Of a stretch of DNA of 64,000 nucleotides, positions 6,923-16,300 are shown piece by piece. This DNA comes from Lyngbya sp. CCAP 1446/10 (GTDB lineage: Bacteria; Cyanobacteriota; Cyanobacteriia; Cyanobacteriales; Microcoleaceae). The DNA lies in NCBI RefSeq assembly GCF_026130175.1, contig NZ_JAIGNI010000009.1:62001-126000 (forward strand), given 5' to 3'. Below the pieces are notes generated by a model that saw nothing but the letters and a program-made list of their open reading frames with translations, was not told where the DNA came from and did no database searches. Made by a program: the position numbers and the translations under genes. Numbering within the stretch: the stretch's first letter is position 1; every line of letters starts with the position of its first letter.

Positions 6923-8944
6923 ATGAACTGTCAATCGCAAAAACTATTTTTAATTGCTGGAATCTTTGGATTACTTTGGTTGGGAAAACCAGCTAAAACA
7001 TCCGCGAGCAACGTTGAAATCTTGACCTCAAATGTTGAGGATTTGGCAGCAGTCAGCAGCGGAGCCGATCGACCTTTGCTTCCCACTGACGAGATCAGCC
7101 ACCGCGAAGACTTGCGTGTCCAAGAATTAGACCGATCGACTTTTGCACCAATTATACCTGTCGAGAGTCCCGATTTACAGCCGGAAGTTGCCAATTCTGT
7201 CGATCGCACATTAGCCACAAAAGCCCAAGAAACCGAGCTTTCTAACCAGGGTAAACTAGAAGAAAGTATTAGCGCCAAAAAAACGGGTTTGGATGGCGAT
7301 CGAGATTCGCAGCTCAGCCAACTGCCCAACCCAATTCAACCCAGAGAGCCGGAATTACCTGTACCAACAGCCCCGCAACCTCCGCCACCGTCTCCCCTCC
7401 AACCAACCCCGCTCACACCAGTTCCCGGCGACTTGAGACCGGGGATTCCGGGTACAATTCGGGTTTTGCGCTTTGAATTTGAGGGAAACACAGCTTTTAG
7501 CGATCGCGAACTTGCAGAAGTTACAAAACAGTTTGCGGGGCGCGAAATCACCTTTGCCGAACTGATCGCAGCAGAAGCGGCTGTGACTCAAAAATACGTA
7601 GCAGCAGGATACATCAATTCCGGCGCTTTAATTCCCGCCAACCAAACCTTTCCCAGAGAAGGAGGTGTGGTGAAAATTCAGATTATCGAAGGCGGATTAG
7701 ATGCAATTGAGATTAGTGGAAACAAGCGTTTAAATGCAAATTACGTGCGATCGCGCCTCGAACGCGCCACCAGAAGGCCACTCAACCGCGATCGCCTGCT
7801 GGAAGCCTTGCAAATGCTGCAACTCGACCCCTTAATTGCCAATATTTCCGCCGAATTGCAAGCCGGAAGCCGCCCGGAAAACAGCCGATTGGAAGTGCGG
7901 ATCAAAGAAGCAGACAGCTTTAGTGGTGAAGTGTTCGCAGACAACAATCGATCGCCCAGCGTCGGCAGTTTTCGGCGCGGTGTGCGCGTCAATCAAGGGA
8001 ATTTGCTCGGTTTGGGCGACGGGTTAGAGGTCTCCTATGCTAACACCGATGGCAGCAACGAATTCAACGGCAGCTACACAGTTCCCGTCAACCCGCGCAA
8101 CGGCACGATTCGGTTCGCTGCGAGTGCTGCGAGCACCAACGTGATCGAGGAACCCTTTGCTGCGGCCGAAATTGAGGGGAAATCCCGCACTTACGAGTTA
8201 ACTTACCGCCAGCCGATTGTCGAAAAGCCCGATCGCAATTTAGCTGTGGGAGTAAGTTTATCGCGCCAAGAAAGCGATACATTCCTGTTGGGAGAAAGAT
8301 TTGCGCTATCGGCGGGAGCCAACGAGCGCGGCGAAACGCGGGTTTCGGCGGTGCGGTTTTTTCAGGAATACGTGCAGCGGAATACCAGTCAAGTGTTCGC
8401 GGCGCGATCGCAGTTTTCCGTCGGCACCAATTTTTTGGGCGCTACTGCGAACGATAGCAGCCCTGATAGTCGCTTTCTGTCGTGGCGGGGACAAGCCCAG
8501 TATGTGCGGCTGTTAGCACCGGAAACCTTGCTGATTGTGCGTTCTGACATTCAATTAGCCGATCGCCCGCTGCTTTCTCTCGAACAAATCGGGATCGGTG
8601 GCGTGCAAAGCGTGCGCGGATATCGCCAAGATTTGCTGTTAACTGATAGCGGTGCGATCGCATCTGCGGAAGTGCGAATCCCGGTTTGGCGGGTGCCGAA
8701 AGTCAAAGGATTGTTGCAGGTTGCTCCGTTTATCGATTTTGGGGTAGGGTGGAACCATTCGGGAGAAAAACCGAATCCTGACTCGGATAAGTTGTTGGGT
8801 GCGGGTTTGGGGCTGATTTGGCAAATGGGCGATCGCTTGAATGTGCGTCTAGATTATGGTATTCCTTTGATTAATGCTCGATCGGGCGATCGAACTTTGC
8901 AGGAAAAAGGCCTATACTTTCGGATTAATTACTTTGCTTTCTAG
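6923..8944 (+). CDS. TpsB outer-membrane transporter (ShlB/FhaC type) of two-partner secretion
   Basis: The 673-residue protein begins with an export signal (LFLIAGIFGLLWLGKPAKTSA). A variable stretch and a Pro-rich linker (about residues 140-175) follow. Next comes a POTRA/ShlB domain (VLRFEFEGNTAFSDREL and IIEGGLDAIEISGNKRLNANYV), then a 16-strand-type barrel region ending LYFRINYFAF with the aromatic C-terminus usual for outer-membrane proteins. GIGGVQSVRGYRQDLLLTDSG contains the VRGY signature of the TpsB/Omp85 barrel lid loop. It would translocate the four TpsA exoproteins encoded downstream. Its length is slightly above the usual 550-600 because of the long N-terminal linker. Confidence 0.95.
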   Translation: MNCQSQKLFLIAGIFGLLWLGKPAKTSASNVEILTSNVEDLAAVSSGADRPLLPTDEISHREDLRVQELDRSTFAPIIPVESPDLQPEVANSVDRTLATKAQETELSNQGKLEESISAKKTGLDGDRDSQLSQLPNPIQPREPELPVPTAPQPPPPSPLQPTPLTPVPGDLRPGIPGTIRVLRFEFEGNTAFSDRELAEVTKQFAGREITFAELIAAEAAVTQKYVAAGYINSGALIPANQTFPREGGVVKIQIIEGGLDAIEISGNKRLNANYVRSRLERATRRPLNRDRLLEALQMLQLDPLIANISAELQAGSRPENSRLEVRIKEADSFSGEVFADNNRSPSVGSFRRGVRVNQGNLLGLGDGLEVSYANTDGSNEFNGSYTVPVNPRNGTIRFAASAASTNVIEEPFAAAEIEGKSRTYELTYRQPIVEKPDRNLAVGVSLSRQESDTFLLGERFALSAGANERGETRVSAVRFFQEYVQRNTSQVFAARSQFSVGTNFLGATANDSSPDSRFLSWRGQAQYVRLLAPETLLIVRSDIQLADRPLLSLEQIGIGGVQSVRGYRQDLLLTDSGAIASAEVRIPVWRVPKVKGLLQVAPFIDFGVGWNHSGEKPNPDSDKLLGAGLGLIWQMGDRLNVRLDYGIPLINARSGDRTLQEKGLYFRINYFAF

Positions 8945-8973
8945 CTCTTAGATGGCGACAACAATAAAAATAG

Positions 8974-9028
8974 GTTCGTAGTGCGGACTTTAGTCCGCAT
9001 CTGAGGACTAAAGTCCTCACTACAAACC
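8974..9028. repeat. GGACTTTAGTCC-family dispersed palindromic repeat
   Basis: GTGCGGACTTTAGTCCGCA is followed by GAGGACTAAAGTCCTCAC, two palindromes in a row. A similar copy lies at 9745-9803, so the Uma2 gene between them is bracketed by this repeat. Confidence 0.85.
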
Positions 9029-9071
9029 ATGTTTTAAAATATAAAGTAGTTCACACAAGAGGGATTGTCTT

Positions 9072-9689
9072 ATGGTTCAGACAAAAACTAAACTAACATT
9101 TGCAGACTTCCTGCAACAGTACCCAGACGGATCTGGCATCTACGAACTTGTAAATGGGGAGATTGTCAAAGTGGAAGCAACCAGAGCTCATAAAAATGTG
9201 GCAAGATTTCTAGTCTTTGGCTTTAACGATGAAATCAGGCGCTTGGGACTTGATTATATTGTTGACAAAGATATAGTTATCAGAACTGTCAAACCTTCAG
9301 GGCAAGAACAAGGCAGAAATCCTGATGTTGGCGTGGTTAAAGCGTCAGTATGGAACAGCAATGTACGTGGCTATGGAGCCCTTACCGAACCTATCCAATT
9401 AGCAGTAGAAGTTACCTCAACTAACTGGGAAGATGACTATGTTGATAAGCTAGATGAGTATCAACGGCTCGGTATTGTTGAGTATTGGATTGTGGACTAT
9501 TTGGCGATCGCAGCTAGGGCGTATCTAGGCAATCCCAAAGTTCCCACAGTTTTTGTTTACTCTTTGGAAAATGACCGCTATGTAGTTCAAAGTTTTAAAG
9601 ATAATGAGCGGATTATTTCCCCCACTTTTCCGGGACTAGAAATTACTGTAGAGCAAATTGTACTCAGCAGTCAAGTTCAAAATCTTTAA
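9072..9689 (+). CDS. Uma2 family (DUF820) putative endonuclease
   Basis: The 205-residue protein has the PD-(D/E)XK-like arrangement of the Uma2 family: YELVNGEIVKVE near the start, NPDVGVV, then VEVTSTNWEDDYVDKLDEYQ and LGIVEYWIVDY. These proteins are very abundant in cyanobacteria and their targets are unknown. It lies between tpsB and the first tpsA and is flanked on both sides by the same GGACTTTAGTCC repeat, which suggests it was inserted into the secretion locus (inference). Confidence 0.9.
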   Translation: MVQTKTKLTFADFLQQYPDGSGIYELVNGEIVKVEATRAHKNVARFLVFGFNDEIRRLGLDYIVDKDIVIRTVKPSGQEQGRNPDVGVVKASVWNSNVRGYGALTEPIQLAVEVTSTNWEDDYVDKLDEYQRLGIVEYWIVDYLAIAARAYLGNPKVPTVFVYSLENDRYVVQSFKDNERIISPTFPGLEITVEQIVLSSQVQNL

Positions 9690-9744
9690 ATTTGGATTTA
9701 CGGACATAGACTCTCATCAACGGAGTTATATAAAACCAAAATCA

Positions 9745-9803
9745 AGTTCGATCGTTCGGACTTTAGTCCTGATAAATGAGGAGTAAAGTCCTCACTATAA
9801 ACC
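9745..9803. repeat. Second GGACTTTAGTCC-family copy
   Basis: TTCGGACTTTAGTCCTGA and GAGTAAAGTCCTCACTA repeat the arrangement at 8974-9028 with a few changes, including the tail TAAACC. Confidence 0.8.
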
Positions 9804-9819
9804 AATACGGTTCACTTAA

Positions 9820-9917
9820 GACAGATCTCCCTGGCACACCCCTTAAAAAAGGGGAGTAGGGGGTGGGACAAGAATGCCCTCAAAGTCCCCCTTCTTAAGG
9901 GGGATTTAGGGGGATCT
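9820..9917. repeat. CCCCTTAAGGGG-type dispersed repeat
   Basis: Paired runs such as CACCCCTTAAAAAAGGGG and CCCCCTTCTTAAGGGGG form short hairpins within the 548-base gap before the first tpsA. No open frame with family features lies in this gap. Confidence 0.65.
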
Positions 9918-9992
9918 CCGGGGCAGAAATATGTTAACTGTGTAAGTTTTATTGAACTATTGGGAGCATCTGGTGTTTTGCATTGAGTGCTG

Positions 9993-10114
9993 GGGAGCAT
10001 CTCAGTTTTGCTTATAGTGCGAGCGTCCCCGCTCGCTCCTGCATACAATACGCGAGCTCGCGACAGCTCGCACTATCATAAAAAAAATCCTTTTTGCAAA
10101 ACTGAGATGCTCCC
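9993..10114. repeat. MITE-like long palindrome upstream of the first tpsA
   Basis: The outer arms GGGAGCATCTCAGTTTTGC (9993-10011) and its exact complement (10096-10114) enclose inner arms TAGTGCGAGC and GCTCGCACTA around 10015-10077. A decayed arm-like sequence GGGAGCATCTGGTGTTTTGC lies at 9962-9981. A nested perfect palindrome of about 120 bases suggests a non-autonomous element or a large RNA hairpin in the leader of the tpsA operon. Confidence 0.85.
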
Positions 10115-10237
10115 TAGTGCTATCCCCGCTGGCGACCTTTTTTCTCGCGAAGGGGGACAGCAATATCATAAAAAATGCTTCAAAAATGAGATGTTCCCGA
10201 ACGCTTGTCTTCCCATTTTTAAAACAGGAATTACTGT

Positions 10238-13180
10238 ATGAATCGCCTGCATTTCACTTTACTTTTGGCTGCTTTAGTGCTGTTTCCCGATCGCGCGATC
10301 GCCCAAATCGTCCCCGACAGCAGCTTGGGCCCGGAAAGTTCGCGCCTTGTCCCCGATACTATCAACAACTTACCCTCAGATAGAATTAGCGGCGGCGCAA
10401 CTCGCGGATCTAATCTCTTTCACAGTTTCGGCGAATTCAACATCAAAGAAGGGCGGGGAGCTTATTTTGCCAATCCCAGCGGCATTGCTAACATTTTTAC
10501 CCGCATCACCGGCGGTAACTCCTCAAATATATTAGGAACTCTGGGAGTTTTAGGAAATGCTAATTTATTTTTAATTAACCCGAAAGGGATTGTATTCGGG
10601 CCAAATGCGCGGTTAGATTTGCGCGGTTCGTTTATCGGTACAACCGCTGACAGCGTTGTGTTTAATAACGGCTTTGAATTCAGCAGCACCAACCCACAAA
10701 CATCACCATTATTAACAGTTAATATTCCCGTGGGTTTAAGATTTAGAGACAGTCCCGGTACAATTGTCAATCAATCGACGGCGACGGGAAAGATTAACCT
10801 GCCAGCATCTCCGATGCCAATTCCGATTACAGATAAAGTTGGTTTAGCCGTAGATCCAGGTCAAACTTTAGCACTGATTGGCGGCGACATCCAAATCCCA
10901 GGCGGAAATTTAACCGCCAATGGCGGACAAATTTTGCTCGGTAGTGCAGCCAGTCCCGGTTTAGTTAATTTGGCACTGACATCGAGCCCACAGCAGGGAA
11001 GTTTAAGTTTAAATTATGACAAGATTCAGAACTTCGGCAATATTAAAATATCCGATGGAACGCTCATAAATACCAGCGGCACCGGTGGCGGCAGAGTAGA
11101 GTTAAAAGGTGGAAATATTACCCTCGACGCTGCGCGATTTTATGCGATTACACTGGGCAATATTGATGGTAGAGGTATCGATATCGATGCCCAAAAATTG
11201 CGATCGCAAAACGGCACACAATTTTCTACTTTGACTCTAGGAGATGGTGCCGGAGGTAATATCAATTTGCGTGCTGCTGATTCAATAGAAATGAGCGGGC
11301 TGGGAATTGATGGCTTTCAACAAGTTGTAATTACATATCTGGTATCTGGAACCACAGACCCGTTTAACCCGCTATTTACGCTGTTTAATGCTAGTGCTGG
11401 TGCTGGTGCTGGGGGGAGTATTACCTTGGATACCGGACGCTTGTTATTAAACAATGGGGTACTCGGTAGCGGGATAACTTTTGGTGCTGGCCGGGGCGGC
11501 AATTTGATTGTTCGCGCCAATACTTTTGAAATGGTGGGTTCTGGAGTCAACAACGGGACGGCGAAAGAAAGTACCGGGGCGGGAGGAGGTATTAGTATTG
11601 ATGTCAGTCAATTAATTATGCGCGACGGTTCTCTTCTGGGTACTACGAGTTACAGCAGCGGCCAGTCTGGGAGTATTAATGTTAAAGCTTCTGAATCAAT
11701 CGAATTGTCTAACCGCGGCCCAAGAACAGTTGTGTCAACCGGAATTAGCACACTAACTATCGGTTCTACCGGACGTGCTGGTAATATTAATGTTGATACC
11801 AAGCGGTTGAGTCTCTCTGGCGGTTCTGCGTTTACATTAGGAACGGGTGTTTTAGTTGGCAGGTTTTTGTTTTCTCAGGATGGCGGGCCTGCTGGAAATT
11901 TAACAGTTAGGGCGACTGAATCAGTAGAGATTTCAGGTATTTCTCAAGTTTTGACTAGCGGAATTCAGAATGCTAGCGGGCTGACTTCTGGAACTTTGAG
12001 CTCTAGTCGGGGCGGGGATATTCGCATTGATACGCCAAGCTTAACTGTGCGAGATGGGGGGATAGTTACTACGAGTTCTTTGGGTAGCGGAGATGTGGGG
12101 AATATTACTGTGAATGCCGATCGCATTTTAGTCAGCGGTAGCGGCAATAACGGTTTGTTTGTCAGTACCATAGATGCTTCAGTTGGTAAGACATTCGGTA
12201 CTAATCCCGATGCTACAGCAAATGCCGGCTCGTTGAATCTGACGGCGCGCGATCGACTAACCGTCAGAAATGGAGCTACAGTAACGGTGCAGGCTACGGG
12301 AACCGGGCGCGCTGGTAATATCAATATTGTCGCAAATGCGATCGACCTTGACAACAAAGCCAGAATTGATGGTACAACTGTATCGGGTACAGGGGCAAAT
12401 ATTAACCTGCAAGCACAAAACATCCAATTGCGGCGCGGGAGTCGAATTACCACCGATGCAGGCAATTCTGACGGCGGCAATATCAACATCAAAAGCAATA
12501 CTTTGCTGGCTATTCCCCAAGAAAACAGCGATATCACCGCCAACGCCCGCACAGCCGCCGGTGGCCGCGTGAATGTCAATGTCCCAAATGTCTTGGGCTT
12601 TGCAGCAGTGGGGCGCGAACAAGTCAGAAGCAGGTTGAATCTCAGTGACGCCCAATTTGCAGCTTTGCAAGTAAGTCCTACTTCTCTGCTTCGGAGTAGC
12701 GATATCGCCGCGATTTCCCAAAGTGGGGGCCCGGCTTTGCAAGGTACTGTTAATTTTAGTTCTTCTGGGGTGAATCCCGCTCAAGGTTTAGTAGAGTTGC
12801 CGCAAAATGTTGTGAATCCGGCTGCGTTAATTGCGGCAAATCCCTGCATCGAAGGGGCCGATAACGAGTTTACTGTTACTGGAAAAGGGGGAGTGCCGCC
12901 GAGTCCTAATGATGCCCTCAGCAGCGCAGAAATACCGTTTCCGTGGGTGGAAGAAGAAGGAAGAAGGAAGAAGGAAGAAGGAAGAAGGGAGGAAGAAGAA
13001 GGAAGAGGGAAGAGGGAAGAAGGAATGCGGGAAGAAAGGGGGAAAAAAGCTCAGGAAGTTGTTCCGGCGCGGGGTTGGGTGGTGAATGCTCAAGGAGAAG
13101 TTACGCTGGTGGCTGCTGACGATGCGGGTCAATTTCCAGGGCGCACGAAGCGCCAAGTGTCGGGTTGTCCGCCCCGATGA
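10238..13180 (+). CDS. TpsA1: filamentous haemagglutinin-like secreted exoprotein
   Basis: The 980-residue protein has a short signal peptide (MNRLHFTLLLAALVLFPDRA, cut after IAQ). The TPS/haemagglutination-activity domain follows (about residues 30-270), with GGATRGSNLFHSFGEFN, ANPSGIANIFTRITGG and NANLFLINPKGIVFGPNARL. The middle is a long beta-helix of repeats such as GGNINLRA and GNINVDTKRLSLSGG. The C-terminal region holds ANPCIEG, FTVTGKGGVPPSPNDAL and ARGWVVNAQGEVTLVA, usual in cyanobacterial members. A Lys/Glu/Arg-rich insert (about residues 905-935) is encoded by a GAAGAAG-type microsatellite. The TpsB at 6923-8944 is the likely exporter. This is the most diverged N-terminus of the four copies. 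Confidence 0.93.
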   Translation: MNRLHFTLLLAALVLFPDRAIAQIVPDSSLGPESSRLVPDTINNLPSDRISGGATRGSNLFHSFGEFNIKEGRGAYFANPSGIANIFTRITGGNSSNILGTLGVLGNANLFLINPKGIVFGPNARLDLRGSFIGTTADSVVFNNGFEFSSTNPQTSPLLTVNIPVGLRFRDSPGTIVNQSTATGKINLPASPMPIPITDKVGLAVDPGQTLALIGGDIQIPGGNLTANGGQILLGSAASPGLVNLALTSSPQQGSLSLNYDKIQNFGNIKISDGTLINTSGTGGGRVELKGGNITLDAARFYAITLGNIDGRGIDIDAQKLRSQNGTQFSTLTLGDGAGGNINLRAADSIEMSGLGIDGFQQVVITYLVSGTTDPFNPLFTLFNASAGAGAGGSITLDTGRLLLNNGVLGSGITFGAGRGGNLIVRANTFEMVGSGVNNGTAKESTGAGGGISIDVSQLIMRDGSLLGTTSYSSGQSGSINVKASESIELSNRGPRTVVSTGISTLTIGSTGRAGNINVDTKRLSLSGGSAFTLGTGVLVGRFLFSQDGGPAGNLTVRATESVEISGISQVLTSGIQNASGLTSGTLSSSRGGDIRIDTPSLTVRDGGIVTTSSLGSGDVGNITVNADRILVSGSGNNGLFVSTIDASVGKTFGTNPDATANAGSLNLTARDRLTVRNGATVTVQATGTGRAGNINIVANAIDLDNKARIDGTTVSGTGANINLQAQNIQLRRGSRITTDAGNSDGGNINIKSNTLLAIPQENSDITANARTAAGGRVNVNVPNVLGFAAVGREQVRSRLNLSDAQFAALQVSPTSLLRSSDIAAISQSGGPALQGTVNFSSSGVNPAQGLVELPQNVVNPAALIAANPCIEGADNEFTVTGKGGVPPSPNDALSSAEIPFPWVEEEGRRKKEEGRREEEEGRGKREEGMREERGKKAQEVVPARGWVVNAQGEVTLVAADDAGQFPGRTKRQVSGCPPR

Positions 13181-13216
13181 GCTCAAAATAGTTTATGCTT
13201 GAAAATTTTTCGCAGA

Positions 13217-16200
13217 ATGTCAGCTAACAATAGGTTAATTATGGTTTCCCAACATCTCTTTTTCTGGCAACTATCCAAAATCAACGAACTCAAAAACCGA
13301 AATAAATACTATATTTCAGCAGCGATTCAGCTTTTATTTGTGAGTTGTTATTTGTGCCTGTTTCCCACTTGCAGCCTCGCTCAAATCGTCCCCGATGGCA
13401 GCTTGGGCGCGGAAAGTTCGCGCACTGTTCCCGATAATATCAACAATTTACCCTCAGATAGAATCACTGGCGGTGCAACTCGCGGCTCTAATCTCTTTCA
13501 CAGTTTCAGAGAATTTAACGTGGGTGAAGGCAGAGGAGCATATTTTGCCAATCCTAACGGCATTGCTAATATTTTTACCCGTGTTACTGGGGGTAATCTT
13601 TCCAATATTTTAGGCGTGTTGGGAGTGCAAGGAAATGCTAACTTATTTTTACTTAATCCCAAAGGAATTCTCTTCGGCCCTAATGCGAGGTTAGATTTAC
13701 GCGGTTCATTTATCGGTTCAACTGGTAGCGGTATTCTCTTTGATAATGGCTTTGAATTTAGTGCAGCTAATTCTAATGCAGTGCCATTGTTAGCGATTAA
13801 TATTCCTGTGGGTTTGAGATTTAGAGAAAATCCCGGCACAATTGTCAACTCTTCCCAAGCAATTGGCCCCACACCAACTTTACCGCCATTGCCCATAGAA
13901 ATTCCTGTGTCTAATAAACTTGGTTTGACAGTAGATCCCCGTCAAACTTTAGCATTAATTGGTGGAGACATTCAACTACAAGGTGGAAACTTAACAGCTT
14001 ATACCGGACAAATTATTCTGGGAAGTGTGAAAAGTCCCGGCTTAGTGCAATTTGAACCAACGGCTTTAGGTCTAAAGTTAGACTACGGAAATATTCATAA
14101 TTTTGGCAATATTGAAATGAATGAGGCACTTATAAATACCAGTGGGTTAGGAGGTGGAAAAATTGACATTCAAGGTGGAAATGTCACAGTCAGCAGTTCA
14201 GGAATTTATAGCTTAACACTAGGGGATATTGATGGGAGAGGAATTGACATTAATGCTCACAATTTACGAGTAGATAAAGGATCGCAAATTCTCACTTCAA
14301 CTCTGGGGGATGGAAAGGGGAGTAATATTAATATCCGCGCTACTGACTCAGTAGAAATGGTTGGGTTGGGAATAGAAGGCTATCAGCGATTTTATACCCA
14401 ATATATATTATCTGGAACTCTTAACCCATTTGATCCCCAAATTGTAATTAATAGTGGTACTGTCGGTAGTGGAGCCGCTGGAGAGGTTAATATCAATACC
14501 GGAAGGTTGCTGCTGCGTGATGGCGTAGTGGGCGGTACTGCCACCCTGGGTGCTGGAAATGGGGGCAATCTAACTGTCCACGCTCAAACCTTCGAGATCG
14601 TCAGTTCAGCAATCAATAATGGAACAACTAAAGAAAGTACCGGCTCTGGCGGCAGCATTAATATTGAGGGCGAACGGTTAATCATACGGGATGCTGGTGG
14701 TTTGGTTAGCATCAGCCGTAGTGATGGAGCATCGGGGAATATCACGATTAAAACAACTGAATCTGTAGAATTGTCGGGTGGTATTTCTGGAAGTGCCGCG
14801 CAAACTCGTATCGGTACAAACTCTTTTGATGGCAATGGTAAATCCGGGGATATTACCATCGATACTAAGCGGCTAACTGTTACTGATGGAGCCTCAATTA
14901 GTTTATCTACGGGTGCAGTTATTGGGCAAGTCGTATTTTCTAGGAATGGGGGGTTAGGAGGGAATTTAAGTGTGAGAGCTTCCGAGTCAATTGAAGTTAA
15001 CGGCGTGTCTGGAGTTTTGGCAAATGTAGGATTCGGAGCGAGTGCTTTGGCTACTCAAACTTCAAGTTCTGGTCGGGGTGGAGATATCTACCTCTCTACG
15101 CCCATACTCAATCTGCGGAATGGGGGGATTATTTCTGCGGCTGCGTTGGGTGAAGTAGATGCCGGAAATATTACAATTGATGCCGATCGCATAGAAGTTC
15201 AAGGCAAAGGAAGTAACGGTCTGTTTGGAAGTAGAATAGAGGCTTCGGCTGGCAGTTTTTCGATTATTGTCAATCCCAATGCTACGGGGAATGCGGGTTC
15301 ATTGAATTTGAATGTAAATCGATTGAGTATCCGAGATGGCGGAACGGTTAGCGTTCAGTCTTTAGGAAGGGGAAGGGCTGGAAATATTAATGTTTTAGCT
15401 GACTCAATTGACTTGGATAACCAAGCTAGTATTGACGGTAGAACTAACTCTGGCGGTGGGGGAAATATTAATATCAGGACACAAGATATTCAATTGCGCC
15501 GAGGGAGCCGAATTACAACGGATGCAGGTATTGCTGAGGGTGGAAATATCAATATTAACAGTGAGATTCTGGCTGCTTTACCCAAGGAAAATAGCGATAT
15601 TACTGCGAATGCGCGATCGGCCCAAGGTGGCCGCGTGAATGTCAATGTCTCCAATGTCTTGGGCTTTGCAGCAGTTAGCCGCGAACAAGTCAGAAGCAGG
15701 TTGAATCTGAGTGACGCGCAATTTGCAGATTTGCAAGTAAGTCCTACTTCTCTGCTTCGGAGTAGCGATATCGCCGCGATTTCCCAAAGTGGGGGCCCGG
15801 CTTTGCAAGGTACTGTTAATTTTAGTTCTTCTGGGGTGAATCCCGCTCAAGGTTTAGTAGAGTTGCCGCAAAATGTTGTGAATCCGGCTGCGTTAATTGC
15901 GGCAAATCCCTGCATCGAAGGGGCCGATAACGAGTTTACTGTTACTGGAAAAGGGGGAGTGCCGCCGAGTCCTAATGATGCCCTCAGCAACGCAGAAACA
16001 CCGTTTCCGTGGGTGGAAGCAGAAGGTTCGGCAGCGGATTCTGTAACGGATGTAACGGATTCGGCAGCGAGCACTGTACGGGATTTAACGGATGTAACGG
16101 ATAGAGGTTCGAGGGAAGAAAGGGGGAAAAAAGCTCAGGAAGTTGTTCCGGCGCGGGGTTGGGTGGTGAATGCTCAAGGAGAAGTTACGCTGGTGGCTGC

Positions 16201-16264
16201 TGACGATGCGGGTCAATTTCCAGGGCGCACGAAGCAGCAAGTGTCGGGTTGTCCGCCCCGATGA
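13217..16264 (+). CDS. TpsA2: filamentous haemagglutinin-like secreted exoprotein
   Basis: This is a paralogue of TpsA1 with the same order: signal, TPS domain (NANLFLLNPKGILFGPNARL), beta-helix and FTVTGKGG tail. The N-terminus is longer, with about 30 polar residues before the hydrophobic core SAAIQLLFVSCYLCLFPTCS, like an extended signal peptide. The frame is open from a TTG at 13199; I use ATG 13217, and ATG 13241 is also possible. The C-terminal low-complexity insert differs from the other copies: in place of the Glu/Lys run it carries SVTDVTDSAAST and [10 protein letters not shown], encoded by a different tandem repeat also found in egtB. Only 36 bases separate it from TpsA1, so an operon is likely. 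Confidence 0.92.
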   Translation: MSANNRLIMVSQHLFFWQLSKINELKNRNKYYISAAIQLLFVSCYLCLFPTCSLAQIVPDGSLGAESSRTVPDNINNLPSDRITGGATRGSNLFHSFREFNVGEGRGAYFANPNGIANIFTRVTGGNLSNILGVLGVQGNANLFLLNPKGILFGPNARLDLRGSFIGSTGSGILFDNGFEFSAANSNAVPLLAINIPVGLRFRENPGTIVNSSQAIGPTPTLPPLPIEIPVSNKLGLTVDPRQTLALIGGDIQLQGGNLTAYTGQIILGSVKSPGLVQFEPTALGLKLDYGNIHNFGNIEMNEALINTSGLGGGKIDIQGGNVTVSSSGIYSLTLGDIDGRGIDINAHNLRVDKGSQILTSTLGDGKGSNINIRATDSVEMVGLGIEGYQRFYTQYILSGTLNPFDPQIVINSGTVGSGAAGEVNINTGRLLLRDGVVGGTATLGAGNGGNLTVHAQTFEIVSSAINNGTTKESTGSGGSINIEGERLIIRDAGGLVSISRSDGASGNITIKTTESVELSGGISGSAAQTRIGTNSFDGNGKSGDITIDTKRLTVTDGASISLSTGAVIGQVVFSRNGGLGGNLSVRASESIEVNGVSGVLANVGFGASALATQTSSSGRGGDIYLSTPILNLRNGGIISAAALGEVDAGNITIDADRIEVQGKGSNGLFGSRIEASAGSFSIIVNPNATGNAGSLNLNVNRLSIRDGGTVSVQSLGRGRAGNINVLADSIDLDNQASIDGRTNSGGGGNINIRTQDIQLRRGSRITTDAGIAEGGNININSEILAALPKENSDITANARSAQGGRVNVNVSNVLGFAAVSREQVRSRLNLSDAQFADLQVSPTSLLRSSDIAAISQSGGPALQGTVNFSSSGVNPAQGLVELPQNVVNPAALIAANPCIEGADNEFTVTGKGGVPPSPNDALSNAETPFPWVEAEGSAADSVTDVTDSAASTVRDLTDVTDRGSREERGKKAQEVVPARGWVVNAQGEVTLVAADDAGQFPGRTKQQVSGCPPR

Positions 16265-16300
16265 GCTCAAAATAGTTTATGCTTGAAAATTTTTCGCAGA

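Noticed and set aside
12827-13186. Minus-strand frame at the ends of TpsA1, 3 and 4 encoding Phe/Pro/Ser-rich repeats
   Set aside because: It is the antisense reading of the GAAGAAG microsatellite; it has no start signal and no family features.
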